Origin: Verrucomicrobiota bacterium
GTDB taxonomy: Bacteria > Verrucomicrobiota > Verrucomicrobiia > Limisphaerales > JACRJZ01
Reading direction: 5' to 3'
Length of the DNA stretch: 64,000 nt
Assembly (NCBI GenBank): GCA_016219875.1
Contig: JACRJZ010000041.1
Location: 1 to 64,000, forward strand
Shown: positions 42,726-51,787 of the stretch, piece after piece
Layout: the number at the start of each line of letters is the position of its first letter
Position numbering within the stretch: the stretch's first letter is position 1
Notes under the pieces: generated by a model
The model's database searches: none
The model's input: only the letters and a program-made list of their open reading frames with translations
Told to the model about the DNA's origin: nothing
Made by a program: the position numbers and the translations under genes

Positions 42726-44450
42726 CTAGTTCCCTTTCACTTCCAACAGCGCCCACAACACCAGCTCCGGCACCGTTACCGCTCCCGCTTGCACGGGAAG
42801 AACCCGCGTCGAGCCGTCCAAGGTGACAAGCCGCGCCTCTTTCGCGCCGGCCACGCCTAGGGCCGGGAGGTCCAACTTGAGGCGGACATTCGTGGCCGGC
42901 GGCGCGCCGTCGCGCGCGGCGTCATAGTCCCAATTGACGAGATGGATCACGGCGGAACCCGGCTTCACGCGCGGCAGCGCGCGGACTTCGGCCGGTGACT
43001 CGACGCGCACCGCCGCCGACACGTTGGTCAAGGCGTGCTCCACATTGTCGAACCGCTGCGCGGGTTGGGCCGTGGCCAGGACTTGTTGGTCGGCAGCCGA
43101 GAAATCTTTTGACTCGAGAACCAACAGCCGCGCGCCTCGACCGATCGACTCCGCCGGTAATGGATGATCCACGATGTCGTCGCTGCCGAGCGCGATGCGG
43201 TAGGAAAGGTTCGCCGCCGCCAGCATGTTGCAGGCCCCGATCACCCGGCTGGCCCGCCGATCAAAGGTGCGTTGCGAGAACGCCACGGTGAGGTCGGCGT
43301 GGTTGTCGTAGCCGTCGAGCAACGCGGCGTTTCGGCGGATGAACTGGCAGAGCGGCGCGAATTTCTCCTTCGGGCCGTCGTACCAGTGCGTGCCCTTCTG
43401 CGGCGTGTAACACCACTGGTGATGCGGCGCCATCAGGCCGTGGCCGGCGGCGTAGCTCAAAGCCATCCAGCCTTGCACCAGGCCGGGGAGGTTCTGCTCC
43501 TTGATGAACGCCCAATCGCCGCCACTGGCCGTCGAAACCAGCGGCCGGCCCACGGCGTCGGCCAGCCGATACGCCACCAGCGGGCTGTCGCTGAACCGGC
43601 GCGCCGCAGCGTGATGATCGATCTCGGCGCTGAAGCCATCCAGCGCTTGGTAGTCGCTCAGATGCGGTCCCCAGAGCAGGCCGGCGTTGGCGCTCATCGG
43701 CACGGGAAGCCCCGCGGTTTTGGCCGCCAGCGCCCGGAGTTCCATCATGAACGCTGCCGCGCCGCGAAATTGATAGACTCGGAACTTCGGATAAAGCGGA
43801 TGCTGAGACGCCTGGCGGCCGGACTTTTCCGCCAGCCACGCGCGCACGACGTCACGGAAATTGAAGTTCGCCGAGTTCGTGACGCCGAGCCGCGTCAGTT
43901 CATCCGCCGGCAGCGCCGCCAGAAAGGCCGGGAACTCCTTGACGCAGCGGTCGCAGAAACAGCCGCCGGCGAACATCCCGCCTGCGGTGCCGAGGTGATC
44001 GTCAATGTGGACGCCGTCCGCGCCGGCCTTGACGGTGTCGGCCACGCGCTCGGAAAGATACTGGCGGAAGAGCGGCTGGCGCGTGCAGCACCACCAGTAA
44101 GGCACGCCTTTGTGCTGATGATCGGTCAGCCACGGCACCTTGAACGGCTGGCCCTCGAGGTTGCGGCAAAGCCCCTGCTCGTAAGTCCGCGGGAAGCGTT
44201 CGTAGTAGCGGTTGAACTCCGTCACCATGCCCACGCTGCCGAAGAATTTCAGGCCCCGCGCGGCTTCCAGCGATTTCGCGGTGGGCCGTCCGCCCCAGGC
44301 CAGCACCGTGGCGCCGTAGTCTTGATAGGTCTGCCGCTCGGCTTGGTACATGAAGACCACGTCCGAGCGTTTGAGCACGGGCAACTGCGCGAAGCAGGCC
44401 GAACCTGAAGCGAGCAATGCGAACGAGGTGAAGATGGTGAACGCTTTCAT
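42726..44450 (-). CDS. Secreted TIM-barrel glycoside-hydrolase-like protein
   Basis: The 574-aa product has a signal peptide (MKAFTIFTSFALLASGSACF). A TIM-barrel-like domain (about 30-380) follows with ADGVHIDDHLG, a strand ending in acidic residues at the position used by alpha-galactosidase-type hydrolases, and a cysteine cluster GGCFCDRCVKEFPAF. Further barrel motifs are PVPMSANAGLLWGPH, DGFSAEIDHH and GLMAPHHQW. A glutamine amidotransferase-like/beta-sandwich C-terminus follows. I infer an exported glycosidase or relative acting on host or plant polysaccharide; the substrate cannot be named. It is monocistronic. Confidence 0.6.
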   Translation of the reverse strand: MKAFTIFTSFALLASGSACFAQLPVLKRSDVVFMYQAERQTYQDYGATVLAWGGRPTAKSLEAARGLKFFGSVGMVTEFNRYYERFPRTYEQGLCRNLEGQPFKVPWLTDHQHKGVPYWWCCTRQPLFRQYLSERVADTVKAGADGVHIDDHLGTAGGMFAGGCFCDRCVKEFPAFLAALPADELTRLGVTNSANFNFRDVVRAWLAEKSGRQASQHPLYPKFRVYQFRGAAAFMMELRALAAKTAGLPVPMSANAGLLWGPHLSDYQALDGFSAEIDHHAAARRFSDSPLVAYRLADAVGRPLVSTASGGDWAFIKEQNLPGLVQGWMALSYAAGHGLMAPHHQWCYTPQKGTHWYDGPKEKFAPLCQFIRRNAALLDGYDNHADLTVAFSQRTFDRRASRVIGACNMLAAANLSYRIALGSDDIVDHPLPAESIGRGARLLVLESKDFSAADQQVLATAQPAQRFDNVEHALTNVSAAVRVESPAEVRALPRVKPGSAVIHLVNWDYDAARDGAPPATNVRLKLDLPALGVAGAKEARLVTLDGSTRVLPVQAGAVTVPELVLWALLEVKGN

Positions 44451-44568
44451 CTCCAGGATCGGACTGAAACCGCGGCCGGGAATTCAAACCGACCTCTGAA
44501 GGTGAATCACCACGAAACACACGAGACACACGAAAAGGGGTGCATTCCGAGAGGCAAATGCAAAACCT

Positions 44569-44824
44569 CGTAGCAGCAGACGTGAGGAGGCTCACTCTGA
44601 TTGCAGAATGCAGATTGAAAACAGAGCCTGCCAAGGAACGGAGCGCGGCTGTGTCCGCAGGACCAGCCGCAGCACCAACCCAGACGCTAGGCGTGGGAGC
44701 ACGTCCGAACTTCGTCCTCTGGAGCGTGCTGCGGCTGGGTCTTCGACCACAGCCGCGCTCCGTTCCTTGGCCCGATACAGCAACCGTCGGCGGTTGCTCC
44801 GACTCTCCTCACGTCGGCTGCTAC
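44569..44824. repeat. Palindromic element split by a second, different palindrome
   Basis: The outer arms, 44569-44593 (CGTAGCAGCAGACGTGAGG..) and 44805-44824 (CTCCTCACGTCGGCTGCTAC), belong to the common family. Between them lies the unrelated palindrome 44630-44771, whose 24-nt arms (GCCAAGGAACGGAGCGCGGC.. and its exact inverse) match perfectly. The region 44451-44876 holds no gene. Confidence 0.9.
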
Positions 44825-44876
44825 AGCGTTGCAGGAAGCACCCGAAGTCGCTCTTTTCCTTTGCGCGAGCCGGCCT

Positions 44877-46394
44877 TCAGTACCGGCCGCCAACCGCCGC
44901 GTAACCCGACACGAGGTCGGGGAAGGCGCAGTCGGCACACAGCGCGTCGGCGTGATCGCAGAAGTCGCGGACAATCTGCAACAACCCTTGCTGGCTGGCC
45001 GCCGTGCGGAACCCGCGGGCGGAGTCGCGGCCCAGCAATCGCTGGCGCGCCAGCCGGAGCACCGCGTTGTCCTGCGCGGCGGGCCAGGCAAAGTAACGCC
45101 GCTCGGCTTCCGCCTGGAGCGCCGTGTTCCGTCCGGCGCGGGCGCGCACCCAAAACCACGGCAGCAGCACGTTGATGGCGAGGTCGGTCACGCGTGTCGC
45201 GCCGAGCAGCGGTTGCGGCTGGGCCAGGCGCGGCGTGCGGAAGGTCCAGTGCCACGACCAGAATTCGTCCGACGGCGCCTGCAGCGGGGCGAGCAGCGAC
45301 TCTTCCAGGTCTTCATCCGGCACGCTCTCGGCGAACCATTTCTCCAGCCGCGCGGGCAGCTTCTCGTCCGCCCACCAATGCGCGGCGAGGGCCAGCCGGC
45401 GCAACGGATGATTCGCGGGCCGCAGGCCGTTCAGCCGCCACAACGGGCGCGGCAGAATGAACTCGCCGAGTTCATCGCGCTCGCGCCACCAAACATCCCA
45501 GGCGCGGCGCAGGTACGCGGCGGAGTCGGCGGGGGCGTTTTTGAATTCCGCCGGCAGCAGTCCGCTCAAGCCCAAGAGCCGCGCCTGCCACAACGGCGCG
45601 TCCGCGGCAGGACGGCCCTGAAACTGCGGGCGCAGTTCCGCCAGACGCAGCATGGGCCAGACGTTGGGCTGGTAGCCAAGCGCGCGGAACAAACCTTCCC
45701 ACAGCGACTGTTCCCAGCCGGCCTGGCGCGCGCGGGCTTCGAGATCGCCGGCCTTGCGCTGAAGACGCGCGAGGGCGGCTTGGCGCAAGAGTTCGGAAAG
45801 TTTCTCGTCGGAAAGTTGGCCCACCGCCGAAGCGCAGCGACCCAACAAATTCTCGGGAAAACTCTCCGCGGCGTCGGTGCTGAGCCACGAAGCCAGTTCC
45901 AACATCGTAGCATCGAGGAAGCTCTTGAGCGGGAGCGTCGGAGCGGTGGTGTTGTCTTCGGCCTCCCACACGACGTGCAGGACCACGCCGCGGAACGCCG
46001 GATTGCGGTCGTGGCCGTGCGCGCGCCAGCAGTTGGAATGGAGGTCGATCTCGACGTCGCCGGATCGCGGGCGCTCGTCCTCAATTTGCAGGACGGCGTT
46101 TTCAAAGTCCGGCCCCGCGCCGCGATTCCAGAAGCCCGGATGCAACACGCGAATCGGGCGGCCATCGGCCATGCGAAGCCGGTCGCGCCAGAGCCGCTGG
46201 TGATGCCAGACCGCTTGCAGCAGCCTTTCGGAAGGCAGGCCCGGCTTTTCGTGGAGGGCCAGCACGTGACTCCGCCGGTCGCGCCAGTCGGCGTAGAACC
46301 GGTTGCAGGTTGCCGGTTGCACGTTGCAGGTTGACTCAACGCTTTCGATGGTCTTCCTGCAACTTTCAACCTGCAACGTGGAACGACGGTTCAT
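44877..46394 (-). CDS. DUF2851-family protein
   Basis: The 505-aa protein is a DUF2851 member, a family of unknown function seen mainly in Bacteroidetes and Verrucomicrobia. Recognisable segments are LPSERLLQAVWHHQRLWRDR, LHPGFWNRGAGPDFENAVLQ, GDVEIDLHSNCWRAHGHD and HVVWEAED. The acidic/Asn/His pattern (PDFENA..GDVEID.HSNCW) resembles a PD-(D/E)XK-like nuclease core, which is my inference. The N-terminal 40 residues are encoded by a palindromic GTTGCAGGTTG repeat and are not expected in the family, so a later start may be used in vivo. It is cytoplasmic. Confidence 0.75.
   Translation of the reverse strand: MNRRSTLQVESCRKTIESVESTCNVQPATCNRFYADWRDRRSHVLALHEKPGLPSERLLQAVWHHQRLWRDRLRMADGRPIRVLHPGFWNRGAGPDFENAVLQIEDERPRSGDVEIDLHSNCWRAHGHDRNPAFRGVVLHVVWEAEDNTTAPTLPLKSFLDATMLELASWLSTDAAESFPENLLGRCASAVGQLSDEKLSELLRQAALARLQRKAGDLEARARQAGWEQSLWEGLFRALGYQPNVWPMLRLAELRPQFQGRPAADAPLWQARLLGLSGLLPAEFKNAPADSAAYLRRAWDVWWRERDELGEFILPRPLWRLNGLRPANHPLRRLALAAHWWADEKLPARLEKWFAESVPDEDLEESLLAPLQAPSDEFWSWHWTFRTPRLAQPQPLLGATRVTDLAINVLLPWFWVRARAGRNTALQAEAERRYFAWPAAQDNAVLRLARQRLLGRDSARGFRTAASQQGLLQIVRDFCDHADALCADCAFPDLVSGYAAVGGRY
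46302..46380. repeat. GTTGCAGGTTG repeat and palindrome inside the DUF2851 5' end
   Basis: GTTGCAGGTTG occurs at 46302 and 46323, and CACGTTGCAGGTTGA (46320-46334) pairs perfectly with TCAACCTGCAACGTG (46366-46380). The block lies within the annotated N-terminal codons and keeps the frame open. Confidence 0.8.
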
Positions 46395-46430
46395 AGAAAA
46401 GCATTTTGCGAAGGCGTGACCGGCGCGCGG

Positions 46431-46925
46431 TCAACTCAGCTTGTAGCCAATCTTCCGCAGGAAGCCTTTGCGCCAGGCGATGTCAGCCTCGCCTTCCACG
46501 CCCTTGGGCGGAAAGCCGTCCACCACGCCGACGATGCCGCGGCCCTGCGAGGTTTCGGCAATGAGCACTTGCGTGGGGTTGGCGGTGGCGCAGAAGACGC
46601 GGCAGACTTCCGGCACGGACTTCACGGCGTTGAGAACATTGATCGGAAAGAAGCCGTCGCCGAGGAAGACGATGAAGCTGTGGCCCGCGGCAATGGCGGC
46701 GGCGTTCTTGCGGGCGAGTTCGATCATGGCGTCGTCCGTGCCGCTCCAACGCACGAGGCATTTGCCGGAGGCCTCGCAGAAGGCCAGCCCGAACTTGATG
46801 CCCGGCACGGTCGTGACGAGCGCTTCGTGAAGGTCCTCGACCGACTTGATGAAGTGCGTCTGGCCCAGGATGAAGTTGGTGGCTTCCGGTTTCTCGACGG
46901 TGACGGCAGTGAGCTTGATTTCCAT
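46431..46925 (-). CDS. Adenosine-specific kinase family protein (DUF355)
   Basis: The 164-aa protein matches the adenosine-specific kinase/DUF355 family known from archaea and some bacteria. Conserved segments are ATNFILGQTHFIKSVEDLHE, GIKFGLAFCEASGKCLVRWS, HSFIVFLGDGFFPINVLNAV and FCATANPTQVLIAET. Family members bind adenosine and are small alpha/beta proteins. The start at ATG 46925 gives the usual length. The physiological role is poorly defined. It is divergent from the phospholipase-fold gene at 47087. Confidence 0.85.
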   Translation of the reverse strand: MEIKLTAVTVEKPEATNFILGQTHFIKSVEDLHEALVTTVPGIKFGLAFCEASGKCLVRWSGTDDAMIELARKNAAAIAAGHSFIVFLGDGFFPINVLNAVKSVPEVCRVFCATANPTQVLIAETSQGRGIVGVVDGFPPKGVEGEADIAWRKGFLRKIGYKLS

Positions 46926-47086
46926 GTGGCGGAGCTTGGCGCAGAGGGCGTGCGGGGTCAAGCCTCCAGCCTCCGTCCGTTGAACTGAAGGCAGATCTTG
47001 GTGGGGGCATTATCGGGAAGCGCCTTGCTGTGTTGAATCACATACATGGAGTTGGACACGGTGCGGACAGGCGCTATGATCCGGCC

Positions 47087-48484
47087 ATGCTCTTCAGAGT
47101 TCTCGCTGCTTCTCGGATGGCCCTTTCTCGCCGGAGCATCGGGCTTTTCGGTTTTCTGTCGCTCACCTCGGCGCAGGCGTGGGGGCCGCATTCGGAAATC
47201 ACCCAGGCGGCGTTGGACACACTGGGGACAAATGACGCCTTGGTTCTTCGGCTCGGCGCGGAGACGCAACGGCTGACGAATTATTGCTGGATGGGGGACT
47301 TCCATCGGTTGGTCTTCGAGGAACAAGCGGAGTTGTTTTACGCGGACGATTACCTGCTATTCCCTGGCGCCACGCCGCAGTGGGAACATTTCGGCCCGTG
47401 GTTGAAACAGACGATCCGCCCGTGTTTCCGGCGCGCCCTGCAAGCCTTGCGGACGGAGAACGCCCCCAACGCCGCACGGTGGGTCGGCGCGTTGACGCAC
47501 TTCGTCGAGGACACCGGCGCGCCGCCTCACGCGCTCGCCTTGCGCGGCGGCATCCACACGGCGCTGGAATGCTGGGTCGAGACCAACGCGATTCACGTCG
47601 CGGGGTATCGCCCGCAACGGCTCGGCGAGACGGACGACAAGGCGCTGGACGGGCTGGTGGCGCGGCTGGGACGAATCGATGAACTGGCGCGCAAACGTGG
47701 CCAGAGCTTGCGGCTTTACGCGGAACTGGGCATCCGGAGCAAGGTGAAACCCGGCGTGCTGGAGTGCGCGCTGGAAACGAGCCGCGTGACGGCGGATTTG
47801 TTGCACACGCTGGGGCGGCTGGCCGCATCGCCGACACCGACGGGCGCCGTGTTGCGCGGGACCGTGGTCAGCACGGCGGCCCCGGGCGTGGAGCGGTTTC
47901 CGGCGAAGGTGGTGCTGGAAGGAACTGGGTTCTCAACCCTGGCCGGACTCGACGGGCGTTACCAATTCCGTGGTTTGCCCGCCGGCGAGTTTCGCGTGAC
48001 GGCCCTGCGCAATGGGGGCGGATCGGCCAGCGCTGCCGTGAGGCTGTCGGCGGACCAGACCAACGACTGCAATCTCTCGCTCGCGCCGAAAAGCATGAAC
48101 CTCTTTCGCAACGCGGATTTCAAGCTGCGTTGGGCTTCCACCAACGCGCCGGACTGCTGGTATCAGGTCAAAGGCAGTTGGGAAAGTGAAGTGGCGCCGC
48201 TGCGCATGGGACAACGCTACCGATTGGCCGCCCATTTTCAGAATGACGCCGCCGGCACTGTGACCGTGCGGTGGACCAGGCGTTACGACCATCCGCTGCC
48301 GATGTTTCGATTGATGCCCCGGTTGGAAACAACCACGCTCACGCCGAAGAACAACGTGCTGCTCTGCACGGGTTCGGCGGACAAGGGCGTCATGCAGGTC
48401 GTGGTGAAGAACTCCACATCGCCGGAAGCAACGCTCCAGAGTGTGGTCCTGGAACCGGTGCCGGACGAAACGGAGCGCCGGTGA
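47087..48484 (+). CDS. Secreted zinc phospholipase C/S1-P1 nuclease-fold protein with carboxypeptidase regulatory-like domain
   Basis: The 465-aa protein has a signal peptide ending SLTSAQA and the mature N-terminus WGPHSEITQAAL, which fits the Trp and His zinc ligands of the phospholipase C/P1 nuclease helical fold. The central zinc motif is GALTHFVEDTGAPPHALAL. Residues 265-345 form a carboxypeptidase-regulatory-like beta sandwich (GAVLRGTVVSTAAPG, GLDGRYQFRGLPAGEFRVTA), then a further beta domain follows. It could hydrolyse phosphodiesters outside the cell, but not every zinc ligand can be confirmed by eye. An internal start (47117) is possible. Confidence 0.65.
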   Translation: MLFRVLAASRMALSRRSIGLFGFLSLTSAQAWGPHSEITQAALDTLGTNDALVLRLGAETQRLTNYCWMGDFHRLVFEEQAELFYADDYLLFPGATPQWEHFGPWLKQTIRPCFRRALQALRTENAPNAARWVGALTHFVEDTGAPPHALALRGGIHTALECWVETNAIHVAGYRPQRLGETDDKALDGLVARLGRIDELARKRGQSLRLYAELGIRSKVKPGVLECALETSRVTADLLHTLGRLAASPTPTGAVLRGTVVSTAAPGVERFPAKVVLEGTGFSTLAGLDGRYQFRGLPAGEFRVTALRNGGGSASAAVRLSADQTNDCNLSLAPKSMNLFRNADFKLRWASTNAPDCWYQVKGSWESEVAPLRMGQRYRLAAHFQNDAAGTVTVRWTRRYDHPLPMFRLMPRLETTTLTPKNNVLLCTGSADKGVMQVVVKNSTSPEATLQSVVLEPVPDETERR

Positions 48485-48497
48485 AGGCCCACCCGCG

Positions 48498-50279
48498 TCA
48501 ATCGTAGTAGGGCTGTGACACGCTGCGCAACCGGAAGAACCGGCAGGCACTTGGCTCTTCCCGCAGATCCAGCACTGCTTGGCCAGTTTGGGTGAGCGGG
48601 TCGTAAGAGAATTCCTCCAGAGCAAAAGCCCCCTCCACCGATAGGCCCGATTCCAGGACGAACATGTTGTTGGGATCGCGCCAGGACGCGGTGAACAGCC
48701 AGCCGCTACGGTGGCAACTGAGGGGCGGCGTTTCCACCGGGGACTGGACTTCGTTGTGGATGGTGATGGGCGGCACATTGGCGGCAGTGAGGAGAAAAGT
48801 CTGCAGGCTGGCCACCGGAACGGCACTCGTCACCGCAAGTCCGCCCGGATTTGTCACCATGCACAGAGCCTGCAACTTGATTTCATCGCCGGTCAGGCTG
48901 AAGCCATTGGTCGCGGTGAAAGTCGTCGGCCGGTCAAAATGGAATGAGTAGCCGGCCGGAGCCTGGGCGCTGGCTGCGCGGACCCCACAACCCGTAAGGC
49001 TGGGGCCGTTGGTGGCGGGAACCACGATCGTCAACACTCCGGCCGAGTCTGGCAGCACGCTTTCCCCGACTTTGTGTCCTTGGTCATAGACTGCGACGCC
49101 CAGCAGATCGCCGGTCAAGTTCGCCACGATTTGCAGCGCCCCATCGTGCCGGACCAAGTCGGCAAAACCGGCCCCATCGCCCAGGCCGTTTGCAGACACG
49201 GTCATCGCGTCCAGGCGCAACGCGGCGCCGTTGGTGCCCAGTTCGAGCAAGGCCAAGTCAAGGGAGAAGCCTCCCGCACCGCCCCCCAGGTCGTTCACCC
49301 AAGTTGGGCCGGCAAAGGCCTTGGGTTCGTTCAATTCTACGGCCATGCCATCCACCAACGCCCCTTCCCCGTCACCCGGACCAAGGTTGTTCAATGTCAG
49401 CTTGCCACCCGCCGCGGCAAATACGGTTTGTCCCAGGGCCTTGTGCGGCCGGCGGAAAACGCCCAGGCGGGCGTCGGTGCAGTTGAACCAAGGCAATCCC
49501 GCGTTCGCCGTCACGTCCACGTGCGAGACGAAGTCCACGCGCCGGGTCGGTGCGTCGGCCCGGATGAACACCCGGTTGCCGGTCAGCCAGGTTTCGTCCC
49601 GATTCTGTCCAGGCAGGACCACCCGCGCCGAGTTGTTGAGTTCGATCAGCACTCCCACGCTGCCATCGGGCATCCGCCAGAATGGATTGACCCGCGGTTG
49701 CCCCCAATAGCCGTCGTGGTAGTAATCCACCAAGACCTGCCCGCAGTGCGCCGTCGTCGTCGCCACTTGCCCCTCGTTGGTGTAGAGGGTGAACGTCAGA
49801 CTGCGTCCGCCGAGGGGGCTGAGGTCCGGCGTGACCAAATACGTCCCCGTGAGGTGGTAGCGATAGGTTTGCCCGTTGTAAGTGTAGGACTCGTAGTATG
49901 GGTCGGCCCTCACGCTGGAGATCATCTGGTTGGTCTGGCCATCCAGCTTCCCGTAGGCGACTCCTTGCATCCAGTACTCCTCGTTCTCGTAGTCCGTCTG
50001 CGGGTAGCCGAAGAAACCGCTGTCCGCCTCGCCCAGCACGACCCTCAGGCCGTAGCTGGCGTTCGTCTCGGAACTGGGAGTGGTCGTCGGTTGCCCGTTC
50101 TCATCGAGCGCCAGCGAAGTCAGAGGGTGCGCCTCCCACCTCAGCCCAAAGGCCGTCACCGAATCGTCCGCTGGACCCGACGTCGGCAAGAGCAGCAGCA
50201 ACATCACCGGCAGACTGTGGCACAGGACACCGAAGTGATTTCTCGAGAGGTCGCGTGGTTTCATAAGCTTGCCAGACAA
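48498..50279 (-). CDS. Large exported protein of unknown function
   Basis: The 593-aa product has an export signal (SLPVMLLLLLPTSGPADD; start at 50279 or 50264). It is beta-rich throughout, with segments such as YTYNGQTYRYHLTGTYLVTP, WRMPDGSVGVLIELNNSARV and TRRVDFVSHVDVTANAGLPW. The C-terminus (SGWLFTASWRDPNNMFVLES onward, ending CRFFRLRSVSQPYYD) resembles the fibronectin-like end segment repeated in PVC secreted proteins. I do not recognise the family. It converges with the gene at 47087. Confidence 0.6.
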   Translation of the reverse strand: MSGKLMKPRDLSRNHFGVLCHSLPVMLLLLLPTSGPADDSVTAFGLRWEAHPLTSLALDENGQPTTTPSSETNASYGLRVVLGEADSGFFGYPQTDYENEEYWMQGVAYGKLDGQTNQMISSVRADPYYESYTYNGQTYRYHLTGTYLVTPDLSPLGGRSLTFTLYTNEGQVATTTAHCGQVLVDYYHDGYWGQPRVNPFWRMPDGSVGVLIELNNSARVVLPGQNRDETWLTGNRVFIRADAPTRRVDFVSHVDVTANAGLPWFNCTDARLGVFRRPHKALGQTVFAAAGGKLTLNNLGPGDGEGALVDGMAVELNEPKAFAGPTWVNDLGGGAGGFSLDLALLELGTNGAALRLDAMTVSANGLGDGAGFADLVRHDGALQIVANLTGDLLGVAVYDQGHKVGESVLPDSAGVLTIVVPATNGPSLTGCGVRAASAQAPAGYSFHFDRPTTFTATNGFSLTGDEIKLQALCMVTNPGGLAVTSAVPVASLQTFLLTAANVPPITIHNEVQSPVETPPLSCHRSGWLFTASWRDPNNMFVLESGLSVEGAFALEEFSYDPLTQTGQAVLDLREEPSACRFFRLRSVSQPYYD

Positions 50280-50452
50280 TGGGCTTTCTTTGCTGAACCA
50301 CTGTCATCCTATGCCCCAAACCATCACTGTCAATAAACGTTCTGTAAACTCTTGCTGACTTCGTTAATCGTTCGTTGTACGGATTCTGCCCATCCAGCGC
50401 CGCACCTCCGCTTTGGTTGACGGAGGGGCGTTGCCATGTTTGAGTCGCCCCC

Positions 50453-51766
50453 GTGCCAACGCCCCTGCGCATTCTCCTGATCCAGCCAGCCTGGGACGGA
50501 CTTTCCTATCGCCGCAAAGTCAAAGTGAGTGAGCGGGCCATTCACCCGCTCACGCTGGGCGTGGTCGCGGCCCTGAGTCCGGGGCATGAGGTGCGAATCC
50601 TGGACGAGGCGCGGGAGACGATGCCGGAGAGCGCCACGGGATTCGATGTGGTGGGCCTCTCCGTCAACACCTTCACCGCGCCGCGGGCTTACCGGCTGGC
50701 GGATCGCTTTCGCAAAGAAGGGGTGCCGGTGGTCTTCGGCGGGCCGCACACCGCGCTCTTGCCCAACGAATGTCTTGAGCACGCCGACAGCATCGTGATC
50801 GGCGACGCCGAGGACACTTGGCCGCGGGTCCTGCAAGACCTCGCGGAACGCAGGCTCCAACCGCGCTACCTCTCGACCAACCAGGACGGCGCGCTCATTC
50901 CCGCGCCGCGGCGGGATTTGTTTCGCAGCACCAGCCGCGACGTCGCCTGGTGCCAGATGTCCCGCGGCTGCGCCAACCAATGCCGGTTTTGTTACCTGCA
51001 ATACATGCCTCATCGCACGATGCGGCTCCGGGAGGTCAGCTCTGTGGTGGATGAACTCCGCGCGCTCCGGCAGGAGATCATTCTTTTCGTGGACGACAAT
51101 GTCTTTTGCCAGCGCGACTACACCAAGGAAGTTCTGAAGGCCATCACGCCTCTGGGGAAACGATGGTGGATTCAGGCCCCCACCAATCTCCACGAGGACG
51201 AAGGCTTGGTCGCCCTCATGGCGGAAAGCGGCTGCTACTCCGTCAGCATCGGGTTCCAGACCGCCAGCAATGTGAACAACCAAAGCGAGCGCATCCTGCA
51301 GAACCGCGTCGAGGATTACGCCGCGCTGGTGCGGTTGCTCCATCGCCACGGCATTCTGGTCGATGGCACGTTCATCTTTGGCTTCGACGGCGACGACCGC
51401 AGCACCTTCGCCGCGACGGAGGAGTTGATCACCCGGCTGAAACTCGACACCTACACCTTCTACTTCCTGACGCCGTATCCAGGCACGGAGTACTTCGCCC
51501 AGTTCGAGCGGGAAGGACGGATTCTCCATCGCGACTGGTCGCGGTTTGACTGGGACCACGTCGTCGTCCAGCCCAAGCAAATGACGGTGGAAGAACTGCG
51601 CCACGGGGTGAAGAGCCTCTACCAGCGCTTGGACCGGCGCTACTTCGTTCCCAACGCTCTCCACCGGCTCGCCACCCAGCGGCACGCTCGCTCGTCGCTG
51701 ACGTTGCTCAAGTTTTTGGTTTCGACAGGGTGGAACTACTACTGGTCGCCAGTTCTGCGGGACTGA
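50453..51766 (+). CDS. B12-binding-domain radical SAM protein
   Basis: Starting at GTG 50453 the 437-aa protein has an N-terminal Rossmann cobalamin-binding-like domain (residues 5-130: RILLIQPAWDG, VVGLSVNTFT, VVFGGPHTALLPNE). A radical SAM core follows with the cluster motif C173-x3-C177-x2-C180 in SRGCANQCRFCYLQYM, and an IGFQTASNVNNQSERIL TIM-barrel strand. This class performs methylations and C-C bond formation on unactivated carbons, including lipids. It lies 21 bases before the next radical SAM gene and converges with the leftward lipid-like cluster, so I infer a role in modifying the same product. Confidence 0.85.
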   Translation: MPTPLRILLIQPAWDGLSYRRKVKVSERAIHPLTLGVVAALSPGHEVRILDEARETMPESATGFDVVGLSVNTFTAPRAYRLADRFRKEGVPVVFGGPHTALLPNECLEHADSIVIGDAEDTWPRVLQDLAERRLQPRYLSTNQDGALIPAPRRDLFRSTSRDVAWCQMSRGCANQCRFCYLQYMPHRTMRLREVSSVVDELRALRQEIILFVDDNVFCQRDYTKEVLKAITPLGKRWWIQAPTNLHEDEGLVALMAESGCYSVSIGFQTASNVNNQSERILQNRVEDYAALVRLLHRHGILVDGTFIFGFDGDDRSTFAATEELITRLKLDTYTFYFLTPYPGTEYFAQFEREGRILHRDWSRFDWDHVVVQPKQMTVEELRHGVKSLYQRLDRRYFVPNALHRLATQRHARSSLTLLKFLVSTGWNYYWSPVLRD

Positions 51767-51787
51767 GCGGGCTTTCCCCGAACTCTC

